From the NCBI RefSeq assembly GCF_004123195.1, contig NZ_SDLI01000002.1, positions 248,267-312,266 of the forward strand: DNA of 64,000 bases, written 5' to 3'. Source of the stretch: Ammoniphilus sp. CFH 90114. GTDB taxonomy: Bacteria; Bacillota; Bacilli; Aneurinibacillales; RAOX-1. The notes under the pieces were generated by a model. The model saw nothing but the letters and a program-made list of their open reading frames with translations, was not told the DNA's origin and did no database searches. Shown one piece after another: positions 14,857 through 24,047 of the stretch. Position numbers and translations under genes: made by a program. Numbering within the stretch: position 1 is the stretch's first letter; each line of letters opens with the position of its first letter.

Positions 14857-15876
14857 ATGTCTAATATCATGAAGGAACTGCTCAGATGCAAAAGGGAAGG
14901 GCGATCCGGTGTCCTGGCCACCATTATTCAGGTTGAAGGCTCGGCTTATCAAAAGGAAGGGACGAAATGCTTCTATTCCGAGGATGGCATATTAACAGGA
15001 ATTCTTAGCGGCGGCTGTGTGGAGCAAGACATCGAAGAACATGCTAAGGACGTTTTGCAGCAGCGCAAGCCCAAAACGATTATCTATGATTTTCGCGGAG
15101 AAGCAAGTGACCTTTGGGGATTGGGCGTCGGCTGCAATGGGGCTATTCAGATTTTTTTAGAGCTCTACAATCCCATTCAACAGCCTGATCGCTCCGAACT
15201 GATAGAAATGTCAGTGACCCGGCTGATTCAGGAAACCCAAACGGTCGTCACTATCATCGATGGTCCTCATCCCGACAGGATTGGGGAGAAGTGGTTGGCA
15301 ACGGAGCGAAGGGACCTATCGCTTGCGGTGTGGAAGCTTTTTCATGATCGCATCACACCGGTTCCCAAGCTGCTCGTGTTTGGCGCTGGGCCAGACGCTG
15401 TTCCTGTGGTGAAGGGAGCCAAGGACTTGGGGTGGCATGTGACCGTGGCGGACCATCGCCCAGGCTATCTCCACCAGCCTCCCTTCGGCAGTGCGGATCA
15501 GCTCGTTTATACGCCAGCGGGGAAGGCGCCTGCCGTGGAGCTCGATGCCCATACCTATGTCGTGATCATGAGCCATCACTTCGAGCAGGATCAATTGATG
15601 CTGACTCATGCGCTCCCGTCGGATGTGCCTTATATTGGGGTATTGGGTCCAAGGCATCGTACGCAAAGGCTGCTGGAACATATGGAATGTCAATGGGAGG
15701 CTACAAAATTAAAACGCATTCATAGCCCTATCGGATTGGATATCGGCTCGAAAACGCCGGAGGAAATTGCCCTTAGCATTCTAAGCGAACTGACCGCTTG
15801 CTATCGGGGAGCCATGGCCTCCTCCTCGCTTAAAGAAAAGGCAGGAGAGTTTCATTGGTATGCATCCGTCATCTAA
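14857..15876 (+). CDS. XdhC/CoxI-family molybdenum-cofactor maturation protein
   Basis: This 339-residue protein has the N-terminal XdhC domain (VEGSAYQKEGTKC, GGCVEQDI) and a C-terminal Rossmann domain (LLVFGAGPDAVPVV, HHFEQD, YIGVLGPRHR). XdhC-type chaperones bind and sulfurate the molybdenum cofactor and insert it into xanthine-oxidase-family enzymes. The gene overlaps the next one by 17 bases, so the two are translationally coupled. It is in the usual company of a nucleotidyltransferase and hydroxylase subunits. Confidence 0.9.
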   Translation: MSNIMKELLRCKREGRSGVLATIIQVEGSAYQKEGTKCFYSEDGILTGILSGGCVEQDIEEHAKDVLQQRKPKTIIYDFRGEASDLWGLGVGCNGAIQIFLELYNPIQQPDRSELIEMSVTRLIQETQTVVTIIDGPHPDRIGEKWLATERRDLSLAVWKLFHDRITPVPKLLVFGAGPDAVPVVKGAKDLGWHVTVADHRPGYLHQPPFGSADQLVYTPAGKAPAVELDAHTYVVIMSHHFEQDQLMLTHALPSDVPYIGVLGPRHRTQRLLEHMECQWEATKLKRIHSPIGLDIGSKTPEEIALSILSELTACYRGAMASSSLKEKAGEFHWYASVI

Positions 15877-16480
15877 GCCGACAAGAACCATTTGGGGATT
15901 AGTCTTGGCTGCAGGGCTTTCCCGGCGAATGGGTTCTCCCAAGCTGATCCTCCCTTTTAAAGGAAGGCCAATGATCCAGCATATGATCCATTCAGCCGTG
16001 CAATCCAAGCTGGATGGGGTCGCTGTGGTGATCAACCCGCAGTGGAAGGAGCTGGAGGAGGCCGTTCAAGCTTCAGGTGCGGATCGTATGGTCCGAAATG
16101 AGGAGGCCGAGCAAGGGATGTCGACATCTTTAATCGAAGGATTGAAGTCGCTCCCGCTAGAGGCGGATGCGGTGATGGTTCTACTAGGCGATCAGCCGCA
16201 CATGCAGTCGGCAATCATCGATCAATTAGTAGAACGGTTTTATCGAGTTGAAAACCCGATCATTCAAGCGACTTACAGAGGCCAGAAAAGTCACCCGGTG
16301 ATCTTTACTAGAGATCTTTTTCCTCAGCTCCTAAAGGTGAAGGGGGATCAGGGCGGAAAGGACATCATTCGAAGCTTGTCCGATCAGATAGAGTGGGTCG
16401 AGTTTGATGACGAACCCATAAATGACATCGATACGATGGAAGATTATGCAAGATTAATAGGCGAGGAGGTTCGTAGATGA
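15860..16480 (+). CDS. MocA-like molybdenum cofactor nucleotidyltransferase
   Basis: This 206-residue enzyme begins with the nucleotidyltransferase motif LVLAAGLSRRMGSPKLILPF and carries the VLLGDQPHM metal-site motif. MocA-type proteins attach CMP to molybdopterin, giving the dinucleotide cofactor of xanthine-oxidase-family hydroxylases. Its place between XdhC and CoxL fits that role. The gene overlaps both neighbours (17 bases and ATGA). Confidence 0.85.
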   Translation: MHPSSKPTRTIWGLVLAAGLSRRMGSPKLILPFKGRPMIQHMIHSAVQSKLDGVAVVINPQWKELEEAVQASGADRMVRNEEAEQGMSTSLIEGLKSLPLEADAVMVLLGDQPHMQSAIIDQLVERFYRVENPIIQATYRGQKSHPVIFTRDLFPQLLKVKGDQGGKDIIRSLSDQIEWVEFDDEPINDIDTMEDYARLIGEEVRR

Positions 16481-18867
16481 GTTCGCTAGGAAAGCCCATG
16501 AATCGGGTGGAAGATGCCCGACTTTTGACCGGCAAGGGGACCTATATTGATGATTTGCCGGTTTTTCCGAACACGAAGCAAGTGATGATCATGCGCAGCA
16601 CGCTTCCGCATGCCCGGATTAAAAGCATTGATGTTAGCGAAGCGCTTAAAATGGCAGGCGTAGAGGGCATCCTGACAGGCCAGGATCTGCGCCAGGATCT
16701 CGATTATCTGCCAGTGGGGGTAACGGCCCCGGTGGAATATTACCCGATCGCCATCGAGAAGGTTCGATATGTCGGGGAGCCCATTGCGGTGATTGTGGCA
16801 AAGAATCGCTATATCGCTGAGGATGCCATGGAAAAAATCAAGGTGGAATATGATCCGCTTCCCGCTGTAGTGGATGTGGAACAGGCCGCGGAACCCGATG
16901 CCCCCATCCTGCATGAACAGGTTGGATCCAATGTAGCCAACCATCGCTATTTCCATTATGGGAATGCCGATCAGGCTTTTGCGGAAGCCGACCATATCAT
17001 CAAGCACAAGTTTAAATTTCCTAAATATAGCGCAACCCCGGTAGAAACCTATGGCGTCCTGGCCAGTTATGATCACGCTTCGGAAGTCCATACGGTGCAC
17101 GCTAATTTTCACGGCCCGTTTATTCTTCATTCCTTGATGGCGAAGGCCTTGAAAGTGCCAAGCAGCCACTTGCGGCTCATTACACCGAAGGATAACGGAG
17201 GAAGCTACGGGATTAAAGCCGGCTTGGTTCCGTATATCGTCCTGATGTCTGCCGTAAGCAAGAAGCTGGGGCTCCCTGTGAAGTGGATTGAGGACAGACA
17301 AGAGCACTTGATGAGCAGCTCCAGCGGGACGGACCGGGTCACGTATATTGAAGCCGCGGTCAAGAAGGATGGCAAGGTCACCGGATTTCGGATGAAGTTT
17401 ATCGATAACGTAGGAGCGTATATCCGCGCCCCGGAACCGGCTTGTCTTTACCGGAATCATGGGAATACGACGGGTGCCTATGATGTTGCGAACCTAGAGC
17501 TCGAAACGATGGCCGTGATGAGCAACAAATGTCCGACGGGATTAATCCGCGGCTATGGCGGCCAGCAAACCTATTTTCCTCTAGAACGCATGATGCACAT
17601 CATCGCTCAGGAGCTTCAGCTGGATCCGGTTGACGTAATACGTAAAAACCTGATCGCGACGGAAAAGTTTCCGTTTCGCACGGCTACTGGCGGTGTGTAC
17701 GACAGCGGAGATTATGTTAAAGCGTTTAACCTGGTGGTGGAAACGGGGAAATATCAGGAATTGCGACAACGTCAGGAAGAGGCGAGAAAAGAAGGCCGAC
17801 ACCTGGGAATCGGGTTCGCTTGTATCGTAGAACCGTCCGGCTCCAACATGGGCTATGTCACCATCGCCCTCACGCCGGAGGAACGGGCGAAATCCTTGCC
17901 TAAATCCGGGTGTCCGGAAGCGGCAACGGTGTCCATTGATCCGATGGGAAATGTCACCGTACGAATCAGTACAACACCGTCCGGCCAGGGGCATGAAACG
18001 GTCACCGCACAGATCGTATCGGATGTACTGGGCATTCCCGCTGAACGAATCCGTGTAATCGCTGAACTTGATACCAATACGAGCGCCTGGTCGATTGCAT
18101 CGGGTAGCTACTCCAGCCGATTTGCCGCTCTTGGATCCAGTGCCGTGTACCATGCCGCAGGCAAAGTAAAAGCGAAGCTGATCAAGATTGCCTCGTCTTT
18201 GCTCCACACGTCAGAAGACGAATTAGAGCTGCAAGAGGGCAAAGTGTTTGTGAAGGAGCAGCCGGAAAAGCAGGTTCCCTTAAGGAGGCTGACGGGACTG
18301 GCACACTGGAATCCAGCAGACCTGCCAGCTGACATGGAGGCCGGTATCTATGAAACCGCGTATTTCTCGCTGCCTCAAGCGATCCAGCCGGATGAGAACG
18401 ATTTGATCAATTCTTCAGCAACCTATGGTTTTGTCGCGGACTTGGTGCTGGTGGAAGTGATGCCGGATACGGGAGAGGTGAGGATCGAAGATTACTTCAC
18501 CGTACATGATGCCGGAACGCTATTAAATCCGAAGATTGTAGATGGCCAAATCTATGGCGGTCTAGCGCATGGCATAGGTGGAGCGCTATATGAAGAGCTG
18601 ATGTATGATCATCGCGGGCAGTTCCTGACCGGTTCGTTCATGGATTACTTATGTCCGACGGCTCCTGAGATTCCGCGTGTGACCCTGAAGCATATCGAGA
18701 CCCCGTCACCACTAACCCCGCTGGGGGCGAAGGGACTGGGGGAGGGCAATACGATGAGCGCGCCGGCAGCGGTGGCGAACGCCGTGAGCGATGCCCTGGA
18801 AGGTTTTGGTGTGAAGATTGATACGTTGCCTTTGAGCCCGAATTATATTTGGAAATTACTTCGATAG
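16477..18867 (+). CDS. Molybdenum hydroxylase large subunit (CoxL/XdhA type)
   Basis: This 796-residue molybdopterin subunit begins SSLGKPMNRVEDARLLTGKGTYIDD, as in the aerobic CO dehydrogenase/xanthine oxidase family. The loop around residue 358 reads IRGYGGQQ, equivalent to FRGxGGPQ of xanthine dehydrogenases, and lacks the AYxCSFR loop that binds Cu-S in true form I CO dehydrogenase. The catalytic Glu is in GLGEGN (about 753). It is therefore a hydroxylase of an organic substrate, probably an aromatic or heteroaromatic acid or its CoA ester. No 4-hydroxybenzoyl-CoA reductase signature can be confirmed by eye. ATG 16477 overlaps the MocA stop. Confidence 0.85.
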   Translation: MSSLGKPMNRVEDARLLTGKGTYIDDLPVFPNTKQVMIMRSTLPHARIKSIDVSEALKMAGVEGILTGQDLRQDLDYLPVGVTAPVEYYPIAIEKVRYVGEPIAVIVAKNRYIAEDAMEKIKVEYDPLPAVVDVEQAAEPDAPILHEQVGSNVANHRYFHYGNADQAFAEADHIIKHKFKFPKYSATPVETYGVLASYDHASEVHTVHANFHGPFILHSLMAKALKVPSSHLRLITPKDNGGSYGIKAGLVPYIVLMSAVSKKLGLPVKWIEDRQEHLMSSSSGTDRVTYIEAAVKKDGKVTGFRMKFIDNVGAYIRAPEPACLYRNHGNTTGAYDVANLELETMAVMSNKCPTGLIRGYGGQQTYFPLERMMHIIAQELQLDPVDVIRKNLIATEKFPFRTATGGVYDSGDYVKAFNLVVETGKYQELRQRQEEARKEGRHLGIGFACIVEPSGSNMGYVTIALTPEERAKSLPKSGCPEAATVSIDPMGNVTVRISTTPSGQGHETVTAQIVSDVLGIPAERIRVIAELDTNTSAWSIASGSYSSRFAALGSSAVYHAAGKVKAKLIKIASSLLHTSEDELELQEGKVFVKEQPEKQVPLRRLTGLAHWNPADLPADMEAGIYETAYFSLPQAIQPDENDLINSSATYGFVADLVLVEVMPDTGEVRIEDYFTVHDAGTLLNPKIVDGQIYGGLAHGIGGALYEELMYDHRGQFLTGSFMDYLCPTAPEIPRVTLKHIETPSPLTPLGAKGLGEGNTMSAPAAVANAVSDALEGFGVKIDTLPLSPNYIWKLLR

Positions 18868-18902
18868 AATCCTACTTAATTAAAATGGTGAGGTGCATGA
18901 GC

Positions 18903-19355
18903 ATGAATGGAAAGGGAAGTATCACATTAGAAGCTGGAGTGGAGCAAGCATGGGATGTCCTGCTGAACCCGGAGGTTTTGGCCAAGTGCATTATGGGCTG
19001 CAATAAGCTGGAGCTGGTGGAAGAAGGCAAGTATAAAGCGGATTTGTCCGTCGGGATCGCAGCGGTAAAAGGAAGCTATTCCTCTACGATCGAATTGGCG
19101 GATCTGGAGAAACCGAAGCGCTATAAGCTGATTGTGAAAGGGGAAGGCGGCCCGGGACATGTGGAAGCGACCGGGGTGGTCGACCTGTCAGCCGTGGATG
19201 CGAATACCACCACTTTGAATTATGAGTATGAGGCAGAGGTTGGCGGAAAAGTGGCCATGATCGGCCAGCGCATGCTCGGTGGTGTGGCGAAGCTGATTAT
19301 TAATGACTTTTTCAAAAAGTTCAGCAAAGAGGTTAAACAAGCCGTAGGTTCATAA
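18903..19355 (+). CDS. CoxG/SRPBCC-family protein
   Basis: This 150-residue SRPBCC-fold protein contains LEAGVEQAWDVLLNPEVLAKCIMGC and GEGGPGHVEATGVVDLS, as in CO dehydrogenase subunit G. CoxG proteins tether or assist molybdenum hydroxylases at the membrane and are not catalytic. The start ATG 18903 follows GGTGAGGTG; ATG 18897 and ATG 18885 are in frame but poorly spaced. It lies between the large and FAD subunits, a common order in CoxL-like operons. Confidence 0.8.
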   Translation: MNGKGSITLEAGVEQAWDVLLNPEVLAKCIMGCNKLELVEEGKYKADLSVGIAAVKGSYSSTIELADLEKPKRYKLIVKGEGGPGHVEATGVVDLSAVDANTTTLNYEYEAEVGGKVAMIGQRMLGGVAKLIINDFFKKFSKEVKQAVGS

Positions 19356-19376
19356 CGGGGAAGGGGGAACGATGGA

Positions 19377-20246
19377 ATGAAACCGGCTGCATTCGATTAT
19401 CTGCGACCCAGCACGCTGGAAGAAGCCCTCAAGCTTCTCGATGAGCTTGGAGATGAAGCCAAGGTCATTGCAGGGGGGCAAAGCCTCGTGCCGATTATGA
19501 ACATGCGGTTAGCCACACCGAAGTGCTTAATTGATATTAATCAAATTCCGGAGCTTCGCTATATCGAAGCGGATGGCCCTATTCTGCGGATTGGTGCCTT
19601 AACCCGCCAAAGCGAACTGGAGCATTCCCCCGTCATTCGGGAGCGAGTGGGGTTGATGAGCGAGGCAATTCCTTATATTGGCCACGTACAAACGAGAAAT
19701 CGGGGTACCGTGGGGGGAAGCTTGGTGCATGCTGACCCGACGGCAGAACTGCCGATGACGCTTTTAACTTTAGGCGGTTCAGTTCAGATCTCCTCGCTTG
19801 AGGAAACGAGAGAAGTGAAGGCAGAGGAGTTTTTTATCACGTACCTGACCACGGATATCCTGCCCAACGAGCTGCTCACCCAGGTGCAGATTCCCTGGAG
19901 CGTGGAACGCCAGGGCTATGCCTTTACCGAATTTAGCCGGCGCCATGGCGATTTTGCTCTTGTAGCGGGTGCTTGTCACATGGTATTGGATCAACAGGAC
20001 CGGATTGCTGCAGGAAGATTGGTTCTTGGCGGGGTGGATGCGGTTCCGCTGTGGATTGAAGAAGCGTTCGACCTGCTCGTGGGTGAGAAGCTGAGCGATT
20101 CCATCATCGCACGCATTCAAGACATCGTAGAAGAACGAGTGGACCCGGAGACCGACCTTCATGCCAGCGCCGATTACCGCAGGCATCTGGCGAAGGTGAT
20201 GGCGGGTGATGTTCTTCGTCAAGCCTACACAAAAGCAAAGGGGTGA
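19377..20246 (+). CDS. Molybdenum hydroxylase FAD subunit (CoxM type)
   Basis: This 289-residue FAD subunit has the two flavin motifs AGGQSLVPIMNMRLA and TRNRGTVGGSLVHADPTAELP. It has no extra cysteine-rich insertion of the kind that holds a [4Fe-4S] cluster in 4-hydroxybenzoyl-CoA reductase, so an oxidative hydroxylase is favoured over a reductase. A 76-base relic of the same gene type stands at 8711. Confidence 0.9.
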   Translation: MKPAAFDYLRPSTLEEALKLLDELGDEAKVIAGGQSLVPIMNMRLATPKCLIDINQIPELRYIEADGPILRIGALTRQSELEHSPVIRERVGLMSEAIPYIGHVQTRNRGTVGGSLVHADPTAELPMTLLTLGGSVQISSLEETREVKAEEFFITYLTTDILPNELLTQVQIPWSVERQGYAFTEFSRRHGDFALVAGACHMVLDQQDRIAAGRLVLGGVDAVPLWIEEAFDLLVGEKLSDSIIARIQDIVEERVDPETDLHASADYRRHLAKVMAGDVLRQAYTKAKG

Positions 20247-20252
20247 GCAAAA

Positions 20253-20762
20253 GTGGATCATCACGTTCATACCATTGAAGTCAAAATTAATGGAAAGAAG
20301 TACCGCGAAACGGTGGAGTCTCGCCTGCTGCTCAGCGACTTTCTCCGCGAGAACTGCGGGCTAACGGGAACCCATGTGGGATGCGAGCATGGCGTATGCG
20401 GGGCATGTACGGTTCAAGTCAATGGATCGGCGGTCCGAAGCTGCTTGCTCTTCGCGGTTCAAACCGATGGCCAGGAAATCAAGACGGTGGAGGGATTAGC
20501 CCAACCGGGTAGCCTGACGCCGCTTCAGCAGAATTTCTCCGAATGCCATGGCTTGCAATGCGGATTCTGTACGCCGGGAATTCTGATGTCTACCGATGAT
20601 TTCTTAAGGCAGCACGCATGTCCCTCCACGAAAGAAATTAAAGAGATGCTGTCCGGTCACCTCTGCCGGTGTACTGGATATGACGGCATTGTAAAAGCCA
20701 TAGAAAAAACGGTAAAAGAAAAGAATGTCGACGAAGACAAGGAGATGAAGCTATGTACCTAG
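20253..20762 (+). CDS. Molybdenum hydroxylase [2Fe-2S] subunit (CoxS type)
   Basis: This 169-residue protein has the plant-ferredoxin cluster CEHGVCGAC...C (about residues 49-69) and the second cluster CGFC...CRC, the full two-cluster set of the family. It passes electrons from the Mo site to the FAD subunit. The GTG start at 20253 follows AAAGGGGTG. The end overlaps the ligase gene by ten bases. Confidence 0.9.
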   Translation: MDHHVHTIEVKINGKKYRETVESRLLLSDFLRENCGLTGTHVGCEHGVCGACTVQVNGSAVRSCLLFAVQTDGQEIKTVEGLAQPGSLTPLQQNFSECHGLQCGFCTPGILMSTDDFLRQHACPSTKEIKEMLSGHLCRCTGYDGIVKAIEKTVKEKNVDEDKEMKLCT

Positions 20763-22312
20763 GAACCCTGTTTGATTTTAGCGTGGAGAGATTCCCCGAC
20801 CGAATCGCTCTCGTACAGGGAAAACAGCGCTATACTTACCAGCAGTTGAGCAATGAAGTCACTCGAGTCGCCTCCTCACTCCAGAAGCATGGAGTGGGGA
20901 AGCAGGACCGTGTCATGATCATTCTCAAGAATCGCCTTGAAACCGTGATCCTGTATTGGGCAGTGCAGAAGCTTGGAGCGGTATTTACGCCGATTAACTT
21001 CCGATTATCAGGTGAAGAAGTGGAGTACTGCGTTAATGACGCGGGTGCTAAGGTGGTCGTCTATGAGGGAGCAAGCAAGGATGCGGTAAAAATGGCGAGG
21101 TTCCAGAACAGCCCTCTTCTTGTTGGGCTAGAGGATGACTGTGAAGCAGAGGTTACGTACAAGGAGCTAGTAGATAAAGGGGCAGATGGATACGAGAGGC
21201 CCGATGTCAAAGAGACGGATGTCGCGCTCATGCTGTATACATCGGGAACAACGGGCAGACCAAAGGGAGTACCGCGCACGCACATGAACGAGTACTCAGC
21301 AGCCTTGGCCCATACCATACAAAACCAGTATGCCGATGGTGAGAGCACACTTGGCGTAATGCCATTATATCACACGATGGGGATGCGTTCATTACTTTCC
21401 ATGCTGGTTCTCAATGGAAAATTCGCGATCCTGCCTGATTTCGATTCCGAGGACGCGCTAAAAGTGTTGAGCGAAGAGAAGATTAGCTGTGTCTATCTGG
21501 TACCGACCCTCTATCATGATATTCTCCATCATCCTCGCTTTGGCGAATACAATTTGTCGCATCTGAAAAAGATTGGCTATGCCGGAGCGGCAATGACGAC
21601 CGCTTTGGCTGAAAAGTGCAAGGCCATGCTTCAGCCCAACATTTTTGTGAACCATTACGGGAGCACTGAAGTGTATACCTTTACGATTTGTCCAGATGTC
21701 GCCGCCAAGCCAGGCTCTGCCGGAAAGCCCGGGATTCATCAGAATATCCGGCTGGTGGTGGCTGATCCGGATGGCAAATCGACGGCGAATGATGTCGTAG
21801 GAATCGGAGAAGTGGGTGAAATTATCGCCAACACGGAATCAGGAGAAGCCTTCAAAGGGTATTGGAATCGCCCGGATGCAACAGCCAAGGCGATTAGAGA
21901 GGGGTGGTACTTTACGGGAGATTTGGGCGTGCTCGATCAAGACGGGGATCTGTTTGTCGTCGGCCGCGTGGATGACATGATTATCTCCGGAGGGGAAAAC
22001 ATTCATCCCTTGGAGGTCGAAGATCTCCTAGCCAAGCATCCGAAGGTATCTGAAGTAGCGATTGTCGGGGAGCCGGATGAACGATGGGGACAGATTGTCA
22101 CCGCCTATGTGGTGCCGAAGGATTCCCTGCTCACCATGCAGGAGCTGGACCAGTACTGTAAGGCCAGCGCCGAATTATCGAATTTTAAGAGACCTCGAAA
22201 GTATGTTTTTGTGACTGAGATTCCGAAGAGTCCAGTTGGTAAAATCCTGCGCAGAAAGCTGCGTGAAGGCGACTATTCTGAATATGAAGCAAGAAATAAT
22301 GCCGTTTCCTAA
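20753..22312 (+). CDS. Acyl/aryl-CoA ligase (4-chlorobenzoate-CoA-ligase-like)
   Basis: This 519-residue ANL-superfamily enzyme contains the AMP-binding motif YTSGTTGRPKG, MPLYHTMGM, YGSTE and YFTGDLG. The hinge region is GRVDDMIISGGENIHPLEVE, and the catalytic Lys is in SPVGKILRRKL. These features resemble 4-chlorobenzoate/benzoate-type CoA ligases more than fatty-acid ligases, which fits an aromatic-acid operon. It should activate the acid taken up by BenE or made by the aldehyde dehydrogenase. The exact acid is unknown. Confidence 0.8.
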   Translation: MYLGTLFDFSVERFPDRIALVQGKQRYTYQQLSNEVTRVASSLQKHGVGKQDRVMIILKNRLETVILYWAVQKLGAVFTPINFRLSGEEVEYCVNDAGAKVVVYEGASKDAVKMARFQNSPLLVGLEDDCEAEVTYKELVDKGADGYERPDVKETDVALMLYTSGTTGRPKGVPRTHMNEYSAALAHTIQNQYADGESTLGVMPLYHTMGMRSLLSMLVLNGKFAILPDFDSEDALKVLSEEKISCVYLVPTLYHDILHHPRFGEYNLSHLKKIGYAGAAMTTALAEKCKAMLQPNIFVNHYGSTEVYTFTICPDVAAKPGSAGKPGIHQNIRLVVADPDGKSTANDVVGIGEVGEIIANTESGEAFKGYWNRPDATAKAIREGWYFTGDLGVLDQDGDLFVVGRVDDMIISGGENIHPLEVEDLLAKHPKVSEVAIVGEPDERWGQIVTAYVVPKDSLLTMQELDQYCKASAELSNFKRPRKYVFVTEIPKSPVGKILRRKLREGDYSEYEARNNAVS

Positions 22313-22345
22313 ACTACTGTTCACATTTGAGAGGAGAATATAGAT

Positions 22346-23128
22346 ATGAACCAACAATACGATCACATTACGGTAGAGAAAAATAGAGAAAAGCAAACCG
22401 CAACGATTATTCTGGACCGTCCGGAAAAAATGAACTTTGTGAGCATGCTGGGTCGCCAACACTTGACGCAAATCTTCGATGAGCTGAACCGGGATGAAGA
22501 AGTGCGGGTTATCATTATTAAGGGTGCAGGAGACAAGTGCTTTACGGCCGGGGGAGATATCCATGGGTTCTTGGAAGTCCATCAAGAAGAATTGTCTCAC
22601 TTGGCCGTCAATGTTGCAGCTCCGGAAAGATCGCCTAAGCCGGTCATTGCTCAGCTTCAAGGCTATACCTTTGGCGTTGGCTGCGAAATCGCCATGGCTT
22701 GCGACTTCCGCATTGCGGCAGAAGACACCCAATTAGCGCTGCCGGAAATGAATCTAGGGCAAATCCCAGGCAGCGGCGGAACGCAGCGGATCGCGAAGAT
22801 CGTGGGCCTTACCCGTGCGAAGGATATGATTATGCGTGCTCGCCGCATTCCTGCCCAGGAAGCCTACCAATGGGGTCTATTAACCAAGGTGGTGCCGAAG
22901 GACCAGTTAGAGGCGGAAGTAGATTCTCTGGTTGCCGAGCTTGTTCGCTTCTCTCCGCTCGCTCAAAAGGTAGCGAAAGAGGTATTGAATGCTTCGGAGG
23001 ATAGCCCAATCAGCGTAGGGATTAAGCTGGAAGGCAAAGCCTATGGATTGCTTCGCAGCACGCAGGATTACCTGGAAGGGACAACAGCGTTTGTAGAAAA
23101 GCGCAAGCCGAATTTTACAGGAAAGTAA
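22346..23128 (+). CDS. Enoyl-CoA hydratase/isomerase-family protein
   Basis: This 260-residue crotonase has the oxyanion-hole segments FTAGGDIHGF and QGYTFGVGCEIAMACD. Both catalytic glutamates of true hydratases are present (GCE and LPEMNLGQIPGSGGTQR). It could hydrate a dienoyl- or enoyl-CoA formed during dearomatisation. The 4-chlorobenzoyl-CoA dehalogenase reaction, suggested by the ligase and thioesterase company, is unlikely because the hydratase glutamates are kept. ATG 22346 follows GAGAGGAG. Confidence 0.8.
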   Translation: MNQQYDHITVEKNREKQTATIILDRPEKMNFVSMLGRQHLTQIFDELNRDEEVRVIIIKGAGDKCFTAGGDIHGFLEVHQEELSHLAVNVAAPERSPKPVIAQLQGYTFGVGCEIAMACDFRIAAEDTQLALPEMNLGQIPGSGGTQRIAKIVGLTRAKDMIMRARRIPAQEAYQWGLLTKVVPKDQLEAEVDSLVAELVRFSPLAQKVAKEVLNASEDSPISVGIKLEGKAYGLLRSTQDYLEGTTAFVEKRKPNFTGK

Positions 23129-23188
23129 GGAAGGAAAGGGGGGCAGGCTGGCTGGGCTCCCCCTTTATTCCATTTGGGGGGCTATGCT

Positions 23189-23815
23189 GTGAATAAGAAG
23201 TTTGTGGTAGGAATATCCGGGGCGAGCGGAGCGATCTACGGTGTCAGGATCCTCGAAACGCTCCATCGGCTGGGGATTGAATCCCATGCTGTCATCACCG
23301 GCTCTGCAGTCCGAACGATTGAACATGAGACGTCCTATAGCCTGGCTTACGTCAAATCTCTTTGTACGCATCTCTATGATGATCGCGATATTGGAGCGAA
23401 GATTTTCAGCGGGTCTTTTTTAGTCGATGGAATGGTCATTGCCCCTTGTTCGATTAAAACCTTGTCAGGGATCGCAAACAGCTACAACGATCATCTATTG
23501 GTTAGAGCCGCTGATGTCACGTTAAAGGAACGTAGAAAGCTGGTGATTCTCCTTCGCGAAACGCCGCTTCATCTCGGCCATATCAAGCTGATGCTGTCCG
23601 TTACGGAAATGGGAGGAGTCATTCTTCAGCCTGTCCCGAGCTTTTATCATAAGCCCACTAGCCTTGACGATATTGTGAATCAGAGTGTGGGGAAGGCATT
23701 GGATCAATTTGGCATAGATGCAAAGCTGTTTGAGCGCTGGAGTCGATTCGAAACACGGTGCCCACGGTTTCAGGCGTTCACCTCACCCTCGGAGGGACCT
23801 GCCGCTATCATTTAG
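23189..23815 (+). CDS. ubiX: UbiX-family flavin prenyltransferase
   Basis: This 208-residue protein has the FMN motif GISGASGAIYG and the APCSIKTLSGIANSYNDHLLVRAADVTLKERRKLVILLRETPLH segment that characterises UbiX/Pad1 (given here for recognition; key residues are the SxD...E set). These enzymes make prenyl-FMN for UbiD-type decarboxylases. No UbiD gene is in the window, so a partner elsewhere is expected. The start GTG 23189 follows GGGGGG; a TTG at 23174 overlaps that site. Confidence 0.85.
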   Translation: MNKKFVVGISGASGAIYGVRILETLHRLGIESHAVITGSAVRTIEHETSYSLAYVKSLCTHLYDDRDIGAKIFSGSFLVDGMVIAPCSIKTLSGIANSYNDHLLVRAADVTLKERRKLVILLRETPLHLGHIKLMLSVTEMGGVILQPVPSFYHKPTSLDDIVNQSVGKALDQFGIDAKLFERWSRFETRCPRFQAFTSPSEGPAAII

Positions 23816-24047
23816 TCGTTTCGATGAAAAAGCGAAACGATGGGGAGCCGAAGAACGTCATGTTTGCTGCTTTTGCGGGTCATTATGATGTGAAGTAAAT
23901 TGATCAAATGCTTCTTGCCATGTTTTCTCCGTTTCGGGCGATTCAATCCCGCATCAAGAATCGTCCAGTCGTTCTCCTGCCATAATCAAGAAGGGAAGTA
24001 TTCCCGGGTTTTTTCATAATGTACAGGTAGCAGGTAGTTCGAACCTA

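Noticed and set aside
16486-17460. 324-codon open frame antisense to CoxL
   Set aside because: It is a shadow frame in G+C-rich codons; the protein has no recognisable domain and the sense strand encodes a conserved subunit.
16477-20762. Aerobic carbon monoxide dehydrogenase
   Set aside because: The large subunit lacks the AYxCSFR active-site loop with the Cu-binding cysteine; its loop reads RGYGGQQ.
14444-23128. A 4-chlorobenzoate dehalogenation operon (ligase, dehalogenase, thioesterase)
   Set aside because: The crotonase keeps both catalytic glutamates of enoyl-CoA hydratases (GCE and LPE), so the dehalogenase mechanism is not supported.
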